IMG/VR virus record: IMGVR_UViG_3300024261_000014
Location: 1-64,000 of that record
Reading direction: 5' to 3' (one strand)
Length of the DNA stretch: 64,000 bases
DNA from: a virus
Position numbers and translations under genes: made by a program. The notes beneath the pieces were generated by a model. That model searched no databases and was not told the DNA's origin. It worked only from the letters and a program-made list of their open reading frames with translations. This document shows, in pieces, positions 7,262 to 14,471 of this stretch (position 1 is its first letter; every line of letters begins with the position of its first letter).

Positions 7262-7630
7262 CTACTCACTATCATCATCATCATCATATATTCCATCATA
7301 TATCGGGTTCTTCTTTATATTCGTTGTATTGGTATCACCATTCCAATCTTTATCTATCTCATCCACTTGGTCGTAGACCGAAAAGTACTCCGCTCGTTCA
7401 ACACACTCTTCCAACTCAAACGGGTCATCTACATCATCAATAACTTTGGTATCTCTTGAATCAATCGCCGATTTTAATAAAACTCTTGACCAATCCTCTA
7501 TATACGATATACCAAGATTACCGATTGTGATGATTAACTTAAATATCTCTTTTAATAATGACCCTATTGTAGATTTGGAATGTGCATTGGTCGTAGACCG
7601 ATTTGGTTTTATATTATCTAATTTTGACAT
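7262..7630 (-). CDS. Hypothetical acidic protein
   Basis: The 122-residue protein starts MSKLDNIKPNRS. The ATG at 7630 is preceded by AGGAGGGATTG, far better than an in-frame ATG 33 bases upstream. A central hydrophobic stretch (IGSLLKEIFKLIITIGNLGI) may be a membrane or amphipathic helix. The C-terminus is very acidic (IYDDDDDSE). The gene contains two copies of the 15-base repeat TTGGTCGTAGACCGA in different frames. Its start overlaps the stop of the preceding small frame as TGATG. Confidence 0.6.
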   Translation of the reverse strand: MSKLDNIKPNRSTTNAHSKSTIGSLLKEIFKLIITIGNLGISYIEDWSRVLLKSAIDSRDTKVIDDVDDPFELEECVERAEYFSVYDQVDEIDKDWNGDTNTTNIKKNPIYDGIYDDDDDSE

Positions 7631-7888
7631 CAATCCCTCCTCGATTCGTAAGAATCCAACCAATGATTCAAAGGCAACTTCATCATATAATAATGTTTAT
7701 TTCCTATCTCTACATAATCGGGTATATCTTGATGTAATTCTTGATTTATAATTGTGATTCTCAACCTATCCTTAATCTCATCCCCTATATAATCCGGCCA
7801 TATTCACTCCAACAACCATATAATGGATTATCGGAGGGCACGATTCGATACGGGATAATCTCGGGAGTTATATTTGGTCGTAGACCGA
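7367..7888. repeat. Three exact copies of TTGGTCGTAGACCGA
   Basis: Copies are at 7367-7381, 7587-7601 and 7874-7888. The core GGTC-GTA-GACC is an inverted repeat. The copies lie inside two genes and are read in three different frames (as SVYDQ, RSTTN and GLRPN), so the conservation is at DNA level. A protein-binding or recombination site is plausible. Confidence 0.85.
7630..7764 (-). CDS. 44-residue hypothetical with non-ATG start
   Basis: An open frame ends in TGATG overlap with the next gene and reads LRITIINQELHQDIPDYVEI, then HYYMMKLPLNHWLDS. No ATG opens it. TTG at 7764 is the conservative start; an ATT at 7776, directly below a GGGGATGAG ribosome-like site, would add four codons. Composition and the coupling argue for coding. 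No family is recognised. Confidence 0.45.
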   Translation of the reverse strand: MRITIINQELHQDIPDYVEIGNKHYYMMKLPLNHWLDSYESRRD

Positions 7889-8024
7889 TATGATTGTCAA
7901 GTTTATATTCATTTGGTATTAATGGTAACGCCGAATTAGGATTATATCCCGTTTGGCCTTTTAATACACTAACCATTAATGTAATTAAAACTAATATTAT
8001 ATGTAATTTACTAATTCTTGTCAT
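7785..8024 (-). CDS. Small secreted protein
   Basis: A 79-residue protein with a clear signal peptide: basic start MTRISK, hydrophobic residues 8-20, then VLKGQTGYN. The mature part is Pro/Asn-rich with a single Cys (YGCWSEYG). AAAGGATATAA precedes the ATG. It carries the third copy of the 15-base repeat, at 7874-7888. Export to the host envelope is likely; function unknown. Confidence 0.6.
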   Translation of the reverse strand: MTRISKLHIILVLITLMVSVLKGQTGYNPNSALPLIPNEYKLDNHIGLRPNITPEIIPYRIVPSDNPLYGCWSEYGRII

Positions 8025-8052
8025 TTATATCCTTTCGAGATTGTGAGAATGA

Positions 8053-8083
8053 TTTGGGGGGATTCGTTAGAATCTTCCCCAAA
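8053..8083 (-). other. Hairpin below the GHKL-like/nuclease gene
   Basis: TTTGGGGGGATTC, four bases, GAATCTTCCCCAAA forms a 13-base stem with one bulge. No T-run follows on the minus strand, so it is a weak terminator or an RNA-processing site between genes 8179-9792 and 7785-8024. Confidence 0.45.
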
Positions 8084-8152
8084 CACTCTCGAGTCTCGTA
8101 CTTTGTGGTCTCTTTCCGTTCCTATATATATACATATATAGAATCTAAAAAA

Positions 8153-8206
8153 AAGTCGTTACTTTGTTTAGCAAGTCGTTACTTTGATTGTAACGCCCTT
8201 ACTTTG
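8153..8206. repeat. Tandem AAGTCGTTACTTTG repeat
   Basis: Exact copies at 8153-8166 and 8173-8186, and a partial copy (CCTTACTTTG) at 8197-8206, spaced about 20 bases. They span the 3' end of the gene at 8179. The 20-base period would place them on one helix face only approximately. Confidence 0.6.
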
Positions 8207-9792
8207 TCAAGGTAGTATCTATAGGTTGGTGGTGCATCAAATCCCAAGTCTGATATGTCAATCAACTCCTTGTAGATTTTTACACCTTTCAGTCTTTCAC
8301 TTGTCATAATAAATAATCTGTCTTGAGCGTATGAATCAAGTGCGCTCTGAGTTATATTATGTGATATACCTATTATATACTCAACTCTTCTATCCTTGAG
8401 AGCATATGCGTACAACTGATTCCTGTCGTTTCTTCCGAAGTCTTTCTTCTTCATCTCACACAACCACTTAGGAGTCTTTTTTCCTAACACCCCACCGGAT
8501 TTCCATATCATATACACCACGATATCATATCTACCATTATCCTTAGAGATTTCCTTTTTGGTTATGGCCCTTTTCTCATCTTCAGTCATATCATTCATCG
8601 GTCCCAAACCATGCTTGGTTCTCCACTCGTTACTCGTCCCAGTACCCATTTGATTCTTCACAATGATATCATATTGGAACAGCTGTCCACCCTTTTCAAC
8701 TTGAGATACATCTGGATATAGTTGCAATAGTAATGGTTGAATGGTTTCAAGTACATCAGTTTGGAATGATGCAGATAGACCCTCGTACTTATCTGTTTTC
8801 ACCATATAGGTAGCAACCTCTTTAGAATCTACCCACACATCGATGAACTTGTTGTTTAGAGATAACATCCCATTACCCGTTCTCAAAGGTAGTAGATTTG
8901 CCATCTGTCCATCTGAACCATTATACTTCAATCGAATCATAGGTTTATCACCTATCCATTTACTCAACTTATTCTCACCATCAATTTTACCAACACCATC
9001 AATGTTCAACACGATAGATGATTTCTCACCTGGTCCATCATCAGCACCAGGAGATTCAACAACTACTTGATTACTCATTCCACCACTACCATCAGGTAAT
9101 GAATTGAACTCTGATGAAGTTCTGAGTGTACCATTTTCATTTATCCAAGTGGGTGACCAAGGTTCTATTGGTTTACTCAACTCAGAATTATCAGCAGCCT
9201 GATTCATACCACTTACCAATATAGTATGAGTTCTTCCAACCAATATTGGTTCAGCATCATACTCAGCAATTTGAGTTCTGAGTTTATCAATCCAATTCTT
9301 GTATCCACCCATCCTTGAAGTACCTTTCACGAATCCCTTTACTTGGAATTTGTGATTTGGCATCGGTTCTCCGATTGTGATAAAATCCTCTTCTGCCTGA
9401 TGGTCATAATTATATGGATTACCATCTACATCTTCCCAAGACATATCCAAATCTCCACAATACTTACCGACAGTACCTAATCCACTACCGAATATAGAAG
9501 AACCATCTTTGTCCTTGAGATTTAACTTACCATCTTTGACAGTATCTTCGTTGATAGTATCCTCTTCCAACTCAGATATCGTTGGACCACATACATCTTG
9601 TTCGTATGTTACCCACGCACCACTTTTTACTACATCAATCTTCCATACTATGTTCATTGCCTCAGGTGGTATATTGGTTATCAACTCGAACCAAACCACC
9701 TCTGGCTTTGAACCTATTAAAGTATTCAATTCTTCAGTTTTTGCAAGTCTTTTAGTTTTACCTACAATACTGGTCTTTACTACTTTACTCAT
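8179..9792 (-). CDS. Possible GHKL-like ATPase fused to a PD-(D/E)XK nuclease
   Basis: The 537-residue protein has two readable parts. Residues about 30-130 resemble a GHKL ATP-binding fold: ELITNIPPEA in N-box position and GSSIFGSGLGTVGKYCGDLD as a glycine-rich lid. The usual acidic DxGxG box is degenerate. Residues about 415-490 look like a PD-(D/E)XK nuclease: RYDIVVYMIW, then CEMKKKDF (ExK) and NQLYAYAL (motif IV). GAGGAAAG precedes the ATG. The ATPase call is tentative; the nuclease call is firmer. MORC-like or anti-defence roles are possible but unsupported. Confidence 0.5.
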   Translation of the reverse strand: MSKVVKTSIVGKTKRLAKTEELNTLIGSKPEVVWFELITNIPPEAMNIVWKIDVVKSGAWVTYEQDVCGPTISELEEDTINEDTVKDGKLNLKDKDGSSIFGSGLGTVGKYCGDLDMSWEDVDGNPYNYDHQAEEDFITIGEPMPNHKFQVKGFVKGTSRMGGYKNWIDKLRTQIAEYDAEPILVGRTHTILVSGMNQAADNSELSKPIEPWSPTWINENGTLRTSSEFNSLPDGSGGMSNQVVVESPGADDGPGEKSSIVLNIDGVGKIDGENKLSKWIGDKPMIRLKYNGSDGQMANLLPLRTGNGMLSLNNKFIDVWVDSKEVATYMVKTDKYEGLSASFQTDVLETIQPLLLQLYPDVSQVEKGGQLFQYDIIVKNQMGTGTSNEWRTKHGLGPMNDMTEDEKRAITKKEISKDNGRYDIVVYMIWKSGGVLGKKTPKWLCEMKKKDFGRNDRNQLYAYALKDRRVEYIIGISHNITQSALDSYAQDRLFIMTSERLKGVKIYKELIDISDLGFDAPPTYRYYLDKVRALQSK

Positions 9793-9894
9793 TTTACTTT
9801 CCTCTTTTTATTATTCATTAGTTAATTATTTTACTCCATTATATTATATAGAGTGGAGAAAGAAGCGATTGCCATACTTTTATTTTCACTTTCT

Positions 9895-10404
9895 TTACAA
9901 ACTTTCTTTTATTGGTTGGTTGAACTCTTCCAAATCCCCAACACCCTGTGATAATAACTTCTTCTTAAATCTTTCGTGCATCTGATTCAGTGCTTGTCCT
10001 TGTTTCGTAGTTAAACCACCATACTTCTTCACACCTTGTGATACACTATGTAAAAATTCTTGTGAACGAATCATATAACTTGAAGAGTAATCACACTTAA
10101 ATAGTATATCGTGTACTATTTTAATTTTAGCTCGTATCCTCTCAATCTTTTGTGTCTTTTCCAACCGAGTTTCTGTATTATCTTTATTCCGCCAAGTGAT
10201 ATAATTCTTAACAATATTCAGTATGCCATTGTGCATCTTATCTGTAATCTTCCTACCACCACCTATCGCAGTTTGCATACTCGTAACAAATTCTTTGTAT
10301 GTATCATTCATATAGTAATCTGGGTCTTGTAGTATATGAGTTAATTGTTTGTATGTTTTATCGTACTTATCCATATTATCAATTATTCGTTTTGGTACAC
10401 TCAC
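9895..10404 (-). CDS. Hypothetical protein
   Basis: A 169-residue basic, mostly helical-looking protein. The end reads LTTKQGQALNQMHERFKKKLL, like a small helical repeat seen in some phage DNA-binding proteins. The middle (TRLEKTQKIERIRAKIKIVH) is a likely coiled coil. It overlaps the upstream gene by four bases (ATGA, 10401-10404), so the two are coupled. No family is recognised. Confidence 0.55.
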   Translation of the reverse strand: MSVPKRIIDNMDKYDKTYKQLTHILQDPDYYMNDTYKEFVTSMQTAIGGGRKITDKMHNGILNIVKNYITWRNKDNTETRLEKTQKIERIRAKIKIVHDILFKCDYSSSYMIRSQEFLHSVSQGVKKYGGLTTKQGQALNQMHERFKKKLLSQGVGDLEEFNQPIKESL

Positions 10405-10766
10405 GCGATAGTACTCTCCACATCAGCCCACATCAATATAGAACATAAAAGTTTTTCATCACTATCCGTCCACTTGTAATCTTCATCCTTTATTTTATTT
10501 TCCCAATAAACTTCACCAGACGAGTGGTCATATATGCAATCAATCTCAACATCATCACCATCATAATACCACACTATTGCTAAATCTGTAATACCACTTA
10601 CAATATGTGCTTTCATCCATTCACTAAAAACACCACACTCATCCATTAAAGCGAGTAGTGTGATATTTCTTAAAGAGTTGCCAAATTTAAGACCTGTTTT
10701 TGGAGTTCGTATTTCTTCAACCCCTATCATATAACTTGAACTATAAATTGTTTCGTTACGGTCCAT
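10401..10766 (-). CDS. Hypothetical acidic protein
   Basis: 121 residues, starting MDRNETIYSSSYMIGVEEIR, rich in Asp and Glu with several Trp residues. It lies in the operon read from the promoter at 11148-11177, three bases below the preceding gene and overlapping the next by ATGA. No motif is recognised. Confidence 0.55.
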   Translation of the reverse strand: MDRNETIYSSSYMIGVEEIRTPKTGLKFGNSLRNITLLALMDECGVFSEWMKAHIVSGITDLAIVWYYDGDDVEIDCIYDHSSGEVYWENKIKDEDYKWTDSDEKLLCSILMWADVESTIA

Positions 10767-10769
10767 AAC

Positions 10770-11093
10770 CTATATCTCCAGTTGTGATAACGTGTTCCAA
10801 GTTCCCTCGAACCCTACCATATCCGATTCATCATCCATAGTACCACACATTCTATTCGTCATATCATCTTCCAACTCAACCATCAACTCTTCTTGAGCTG
10901 ATTTACTCATCCAATTCATCCGATGAAAATATTTACCAGCTTCACCAAACTCATTCTCACCAACTCTCCACATCTCAACCACTTTGATTGAATTTGATTC
11001 AGAAGAAAATACATACTCAACTATGAGTTTGTTTCCTTCAAAGTTAGTGGAAGAATCGAACTTCCCCAATGTTTTTTCAAATACATATGTCAT
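10770..11093 (-). CDS. Hypothetical protein, first gene of its operon
   Basis: 107 residues (MTYVFEKTLGKFDSSTN...), acidic, probably beta-rich at the start. It is the first full gene below the promoter at 11148-11177. A 15-codon leader frame (MTKREKTMNLNKGNQ) lies between promoter and gene and ends two bases before this ATG; AAAGGAAATC within it can serve as the ribosome site. Confidence 0.58.
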   Translation of the reverse strand: MTYVFEKTLGKFDSSTNFEGNKLIVEYVFSSESNSIKVVEMWRVGENEFGEAGKYFHRMNWMSKSAQEELMVELEDDMTNRMCGTMDDESDMVGFEGTWNTLSQLEI

Positions 11094-11147
11094 ACTACTG
11101 ATTTCCTTTATTTAAGTTCATTGTTTTTTCCCTTTTTGTCATATATG

Positions 11148-11177
11148 AATATAACACTAAAAGCCTATACGAGTCAA
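11148..11177 (-). promoter_or_regulatory. Sigma70-like promoter, family member 3
   Basis: TTGACT (11172-11177), 18 bases starting CGTAT, TATATT (11148-11153), with AAGTAC directly ahead of the -35 box. The -35 box lies in the last codons of the upstream gene. Confidence 0.78.
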
Positions 11178-11374
11178 GTACTTTTTTCAACTATTTTTAA
11201 CTTTTCTACCTTTTCTTTCAATATATATAATGTATTACAAGCTCCATCTATGTAACCCCTACTGACTGTGTTTTCATTATAATCTGGTAGATAATTTACT
11301 GAATCATCTAACTCACATTCTATCTCATTAATTAGTTCTAATATTTCTTTCACGATGCTATTCCTATGTTCCAC
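11174..11374 (-). CDS. Hypothetical coiled-coil protein
   Basis: 66 residues from the ATG at 11374, or 59 from a GTG at 11353 that overlaps the preceding stop as GTGA with AGGAAT upstream. The start IVKEILELINEIECELDD and the end LYILKEKVEKLKIVEK are helical and charged. Function unknown. Its 3' end contains the -35 box of the next promoter. Confidence 0.5.
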   Translation of the reverse strand: MEHRNSIVKEILELINEIECELDDSVNYLPDYNENTVSRGYIDGACNTLYILKEKVEKLKIVEKST

Positions 11375-11535
11375 GACAGCATAATTGCTTCGTGTAATGT
11401 GAGATTAGGTTTTTCATCTACAACCCAATTCTCCATCTCTGTTATTAAAAAATCTATATCTTCCCAACTCATCCACTTATACATTATAATATTGAAGTAT
11501 GGGTCATTGTTTAATGTTGTATCTGTATTCGTCAT
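11350..11535 (-). CDS. Hypothetical small protein
   Basis: 61 residues (MTNTDTTLNNDPYFNIIMYK...), acidic with several Trp. It overlaps the preceding gene by four bases (ATGA, 11532-11535) and runs into the next. No family is recognised. Confidence 0.5.
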   Translation of the reverse strand: MTNTDTTLNNDPYFNIIMYKWMSWEDIDFLITEMENWVVDEKPNLTLHEAIMLSWNIGIAS

Positions 11536-11876
11536 CTATAGTTTGGACCAGTCCATTGGAAGTAATCTTGATTATCATCAAATATATTTCCACGAGTGTG
11601 TTTTGCTGGAGCACTCCATCCAGCTGCCATCATCACATCACCAACTTTTAGTGGTAATCCCTTATGAGAACCATCAACTTTAGATACAAACCCCCAAACT
11701 GATGAACCCCTTATAATCTTTACGAACTTCCTACCTGGTTTAATACTCATCGTATCTGTTGACATTTTCCTACCATTACACCATTTTATATAGTTCTCTT
11801 CTATACCAAGTACCAACTTATCAACTGCGGAATCGAAATCCCCTTTTGGTGGTAGTGGTTTAATACCATTTATCAT
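11532..11876 (-). CDS. Phage hypothetical protein
   Basis: 114 residues. The second half (GRKFVKIIRGSSVWGFVSK, then VGDVMMAAGWSAPAKHTRGN and YFQWTGPNYR) is a compact beta-rich pattern that I associate with hypothetical proteins of marine T4-like phages. It abuts the upstream gene with no gap. Role unknown. Confidence 0.62.
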   Translation of the reverse strand: MINGIKPLPPKGDFDSAVDKLVLGIEENYIKWCNGRKMSTDTMSIKPGRKFVKIIRGSSVWGFVSKVDGSHKGLPLKVGDVMMAAGWSAPAKHTRGNIFDDNQDYFQWTGPNYR

Positions 11877-12083
11877 TTAGAAATCCTCCAATTCATCTAT
11901 ACCATCATATAGGTCATCTTCAAAATTGAACCCTTTCACAAGAGTAGTGTTATTGAAACCCTCATTAAGAGTATCGAAGTTAGTAGTATCAACACCCATT
12001 TCATCAAGGGCGGTTTTCTTAGTACCAAACCCGATATCATTTACTGGTGTATGTTTCTTTAGTTTTTTCATTTCTTTCTTCAT
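11877..12083 (-). CDS. Small phage hypothetical protein
   Basis: 68 residues from the ATG at 12083, chosen because AAGGAAAA lies just upstream; an ATG at 12104 would add seven residues. Basic start MKKEMKKLKKHTP, acidic end DDLYDGIDELEDF. It is the first gene below the promoter at 12110-12139. Confidence 0.58.
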   Translation of the reverse strand: MKKEMKKLKKHTPVNDIGFGTKKTALDEMGVDTTNFDTLNEGFNNTTLVKGFNFEDDLYDGIDELEDF

Positions 12084-12109
12084 TGTTTTTTCCTTATTTA
12101 TCATACCTA

Positions 12110-12139
12110 AATATAGGGCAAAAAGCCAATACGAGTCAA
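12110..12139 (-). promoter_or_regulatory. Sigma70-like promoter, family member 4
   Basis: TTGACT (12134-12139), 18 bases starting CGTAT, TATATT (12110-12115). The -35 box sits in a perfect inverted repeat AGTCAAG-N6-CTTGACT (12134-12153), which might also be an operator. Confidence 0.76.
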
Positions 12140-12195
12140 GTGTTTTCTTGACTTATTTTGTGATTTTTGAGTATTTTGGGTATTTTGGGTGTCTT

Positions 12196-12483
12196 TTAGG
12201 ACTTTGAGAATATTTCCCATAGAGATTTTGCGAATAACGCACTAAAACCAGCTCCAATTGTAGTTCTCCACTTCTTTGTGGATTCTCTAAATTGAGAGTT
12301 TAACTTTGTTTCTGCCCATAATCCTTCGTGTGGATTGAACATATTTTCTTTAATAAATCTTAAATTATCATCCGTACTGGTATGAGCTTTATCCATATTA
12401 AGTTTTAACTTATCCATACTTTGTGTAAGATTATCAATTTTGTTATGTATTAAATCGAATTCTTTTCTATCGGTCTGGTTCAC
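12196..12483 (-). CDS. Coiled-coil protein with C-terminal membrane helix
   Basis: 95 residues from a GTG start with GGAGAA upstream. Residues 5-45 (FDLIHNKIDNLTQSMDKLKL...) form a likely coiled coil. Residues 73-90 (TTIGAGFSALFAKSLWEIF) look like one membrane helix. This resembles hemolysin XhlA-type small phage membrane proteins in plan only. It is the last of a run of membrane genes below the promoter at 15126-15155. Confidence 0.6.
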   Translation of the reverse strand: MNQTDRKEFDLIHNKIDNLTQSMDKLKLNMDKAHTSTDDNLRFIKENMFNPHEGLWAETKLNSQFRESTKKWRTTIGAGFSALFAKSLWEIFSKS

Positions 12484-12566
12484 CTGGGGTTCTCCGTTAG
12501 TTGGTTTTTTAGTTATTAATAAATAGTATATATATCAAAACTTCGTATAAAAACTCTGTATTTTTA

Positions 12567-12665
12567 TTATTTAATATATAGATTATATATTCCATTAATA
12601 AATACTATTGTAAATATAACCACCATAAGTATCTCATTCCAAGATAAACTTTTAAGCTTATTCAT
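12567..12665 (-). CDS. 32-residue membrane micro-protein
   Basis: The frame reads MNKLKSLSWNEILM followed by a helix (VVIFTIVFINGIYNLYI). Its ATG overlaps the end of the preceding gene by eight bases, so it is probably coupled. One membrane segment with a positive N-terminus. Function unknown. Confidence 0.5.
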   Translation of the reverse strand: MNKLKSLSWNEILMVVIFTIVFINGIYNLYIK

Positions 12666-12867
12666 CACTCACCCACATATTACATTGATATCGTTCTGAC
12701 CACTCTGAATGACCAGCACATTTCCTTGTCTTGAATTGTTGTATCCAAAATTCTAAAGTGTTCTCTACTGGTTCCTCTATATATAACCATTTTCCGACAA
12801 CACCTTTAACACGGCAACCTTTCAATTGTTTCTTTATGTATTTGGCTAATTCTTTAGTATCAAGCAT
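12658..12867 (-). CDS. Hypothetical small protein
   Basis: 69 residues (MLDTKELAKYIKKQLKG...). Three cysteines and clustered Trp residues (EFWIQQF, HSEWSERYQCNMW) suggest a compact fold. It is soluble, unlike its neighbours. No family is recognised. Confidence 0.5.
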   Translation of the reverse strand: MLDTKELAKYIKKQLKGCRVKGVVGKWLYIEEPVENTLEFWIQQFKTRKCAGHSEWSERYQCNMWVSDE

Positions 12868-12893
12868 ATCCCCAAACTTCTCATCGTAAAAAC

Positions 12894-13145
12894 CTATGAC
12901 TTTTTTAGATTATTTTTCTTTTGATTATAATATCGTTTCTTTCTTGGTTGTGGTTTACGCGGTTTATAATTCTTCTCCAACCTAAAGATTTCTTCTTTGA
13001 GTAGTTGTCTGGTTGTTCTTAACCTATCTATCTCATCGTTCTTTTCTTCAGCTCTGTGTAGTGTCCATAGTCCCATACTAAGTCCACCTAAAATTACTCC
13101 TATAATTGTTCCACATCCAAATGCTATCCATACTTGTTCAATCAT
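12894..13145 (-). CDS. Membrane-anchored coiled-coil protein with basic tail
   Basis: 83 residues: an N-terminal membrane helix (residues 4-27, VWIAFGCGTIIGVILGGLSMG), a coiled coil (EEKNDEIDRLRTTRQLLKEE) and a strongly basic tail (KPRKPQPRKKRYYNQKK). The plan recalls inner-membrane spanins, but no partner lipoprotein is embedded in it. It overlaps the upstream gene by eight bases. Confidence 0.6.
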   Translation of the reverse strand: MIEQVWIAFGCGTIIGVILGGLSMGLWTLHRAEEKNDEIDRLRTTRQLLKEEIFRLEKNYKPRKPQPRKKRYYNQKKNNLKKS

Positions 13146-13461
13146 TTGTCTGTCCTTTATCTAATTTCTTGTTAATATCAGATAACTCTTTTTCTAAATC
13201 TCGAATTACATCTTTAATGGTATCTGGTGTTGTTCTACCCTCATACCTATCTTCGTACTTCCATATCCTCTCTTGGATTAGATTTGCTCTATCCTTGAGT
13301 ATCTTATTGTCAAGTCTTGTTTCTACTTTCTTGACCTTTTCTTGTACTTGTTGTATATCATCTACCTTAGCATACCTACCATCTACTGAGAACGCAGTTC
13401 CCATTAGTGTGATACATCCTAACACAAGTGCAACAATTGTTTTTGTTTTATCTAACTCCAT
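13138..13461 (-). CDS. Secreted or membrane-anchored coiled-coil protein
   Basis: 107 residues: hydrophobic residues 8-24 (TIVALVLGCITLMGTAF), then long helical charged segments (VQEKVKKVETRLDNKI and IRDLEKELSDINKKLDK). This is a signal anchor with a coiled-coil ectodomain or cytoplasmic domain. With the gene below it forms a pair of membrane coiled-coil proteins. Confidence 0.6.
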   Translation of the reverse strand: MELDKTKTIVALVLGCITLMGTAFSVDGRYAKVDDIQQVQEKVKKVETRLDNKILKDRANLIQERIWKYEDRYEGRTTPDTIKDVIRDLEKELSDINKKLDKGQTND

Positions 13462-13479
13462 AGTATAACTCCTTTTTAC

Positions 13480-13824
13480 CTATTTCCAAGGCAACATTGT
13501 CATTCCTATTAAATTTAATAGAAATTCTATTATGATTACAAATATTAAACCACCAACTATTTGATAAGTCCACCATTTCCAACCTTTTAAACTATCAACC
13601 CATTTACGAGATTTTGAATTTAATGCTTTATCATATAAACCACTCTTATTACCTACTCTTTCGGCCCAATAGTTTGGGTCTACCCAATCTTTTAATTTTA
13701 TCAATGGATAAAATATAAAAGTTAATACTTTGTGTACTTTAGTATTTCTAATTAAAATACTTAACACTATTGCAAATAGTAATGTACCACCTGCAAGTAA
13801 ATTTATAATTAAACCTTCACTCAT
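13480..13824 (-). CDS. Two-helix membrane protein, holin-like in plan
   Basis: 114 residues. A first membrane helix at residues 5-25 (LIINLLAGGTLLFAIVLSIL), a polar Trp-rich middle and a second helix at 86-108 (YQIVGGLIFVIIIEFLLNL). Size and topology are compatible with a holin, but no endolysin lies in the window, so the lysis role is a guess. Confidence 0.58.
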   Translation of the reverse strand: MSEGLIINLLAGGTLLFAIVLSILIRNTKVHKVLTFIFYPLIKLKDWVDPNYWAERVGNKSGLYDKALNSKSRKWVDSLKGWKWWTYQIVGGLIFVIIIEFLLNLIGMTMLPWK

Positions 13825-13834
13825 TAGTTAATCA

Positions 13835-13882
13835 TCAAATGAAAACTATTACAAATGCTATGAATATTGTCATCTCTACCAT
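13835..13882 (-). CDS. 15-residue hydrophobic micro-ORF
   Basis: The frame MVEMTIFIAFVIVFI starts at an ATG sharing one base with the GroES stop (TAATG), directly below a GAGGAG run that can serve as ribosome site. The product would be a single short helix. Small size makes this uncertain; the coupling is the argument. Confidence 0.35.
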   Translation of the reverse strand: MVEMTIFIAFVIVFI

Positions 13883-14175
13883 TACTCCTCCTCTACTACT
13901 ACTGCCATTATATCCTTTTCCATCAGTATCAATACCTTTTTACCTTGATGTTCAATTTCTTGTGCAGCAAATCTAGCAAATAAAACTTTATCACCCACCT
14001 TTATTGACATTGGAATTAACTCTCCCGTAAAACTTCTTGAACCAGGTCCAATTGCTACCACAATTCCCGTATCTGGTGCTTCTTGTGCTGTATCAGGTAG
14101 TATTATACCACCCGATGTTTGTGATTCTCTCTCTGTTTTTTCAATTACTACTCTTGCATCTATTGGTTTTAACAT
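13882..14175 (-). CDS. groES: GroES/Cpn10-family co-chaperonin
   Basis: Cpn10 caps the GroEL cage; phages carry their own to fold capsid protein, the role filled by gp31 in T4. The 97-residue length is that of a cellular GroES. The order is as expected: LKPIDARVVIEK, a mobile loop with TSGGIILPDTAQ, the roof and base segment, GDKVLFARFAAQEI, and an acidic end. Unlike T4 gp31 it looks like a true GroES relative. It would use host GroEL, as no large subunit is seen here. Confidence 0.92.
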   Translation of the reverse strand: MLKPIDARVVIEKTERESQTSGGIILPDTAQEAPDTGIVVAIGPGSRSFTGELIPMSIKVGDKVLFARFAAQEIEHQGKKVLILMEKDIMAVVVEEE

Positions 14176-14197
14176 ACTCCATCTTACCTTTCATCGT

Positions 14198-14461
14198 CTA
14201 TTTATCTGTGTCAAGATAATCTTCATCATCTTCCCACCAGTCAAACTTTCCTTTTCCTAATTGTATATCTTGTAGGTTATTTTTAAAACTTGTATCCCAA
14301 TCTTTCATTGTCATTACTTTCCAAAGTTTATTAAACGCATCTCTATTTTCCATGTGTTTTATACCTTGAAAATAAGTAGTTGCCCCACTAACACCAATAT
14401 CACTACCAAGGTCTGCTGATGTTACAATCTCATCAAATTTATTTACTAATACATATTTCAA
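14198..14461 (-). CDS. Hypothetical protein
   Basis: 87 residues, starting MKYVLVNKFDEIVTSADLG and ending in an acidic Trp-containing tail (FDWWEDDEDYLDTDK). It lies between the lipoprotein and groES genes in the operon from promoter 15126-15155. No family is recognised. Confidence 0.55.
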   Translation of the reverse strand: MKYVLVNKFDEIVTSADLGSDIGVSGATTYFQGIKHMENRDAFNKLWKVMTMKDWDTSFKNNLQDIQLGKGKFDWWEDDEDYLDTDK

Positions 14462-14471
14462 TTCATTCTCC

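Noticed and set aside
9509-9985. 158-codon plus-strand frame
   Set aside because: It is the mirror of the GHKL-like/nuclease gene and the spacer; Ser/Phe-rich composition typical of antisense reading of AT-rich coding DNA.
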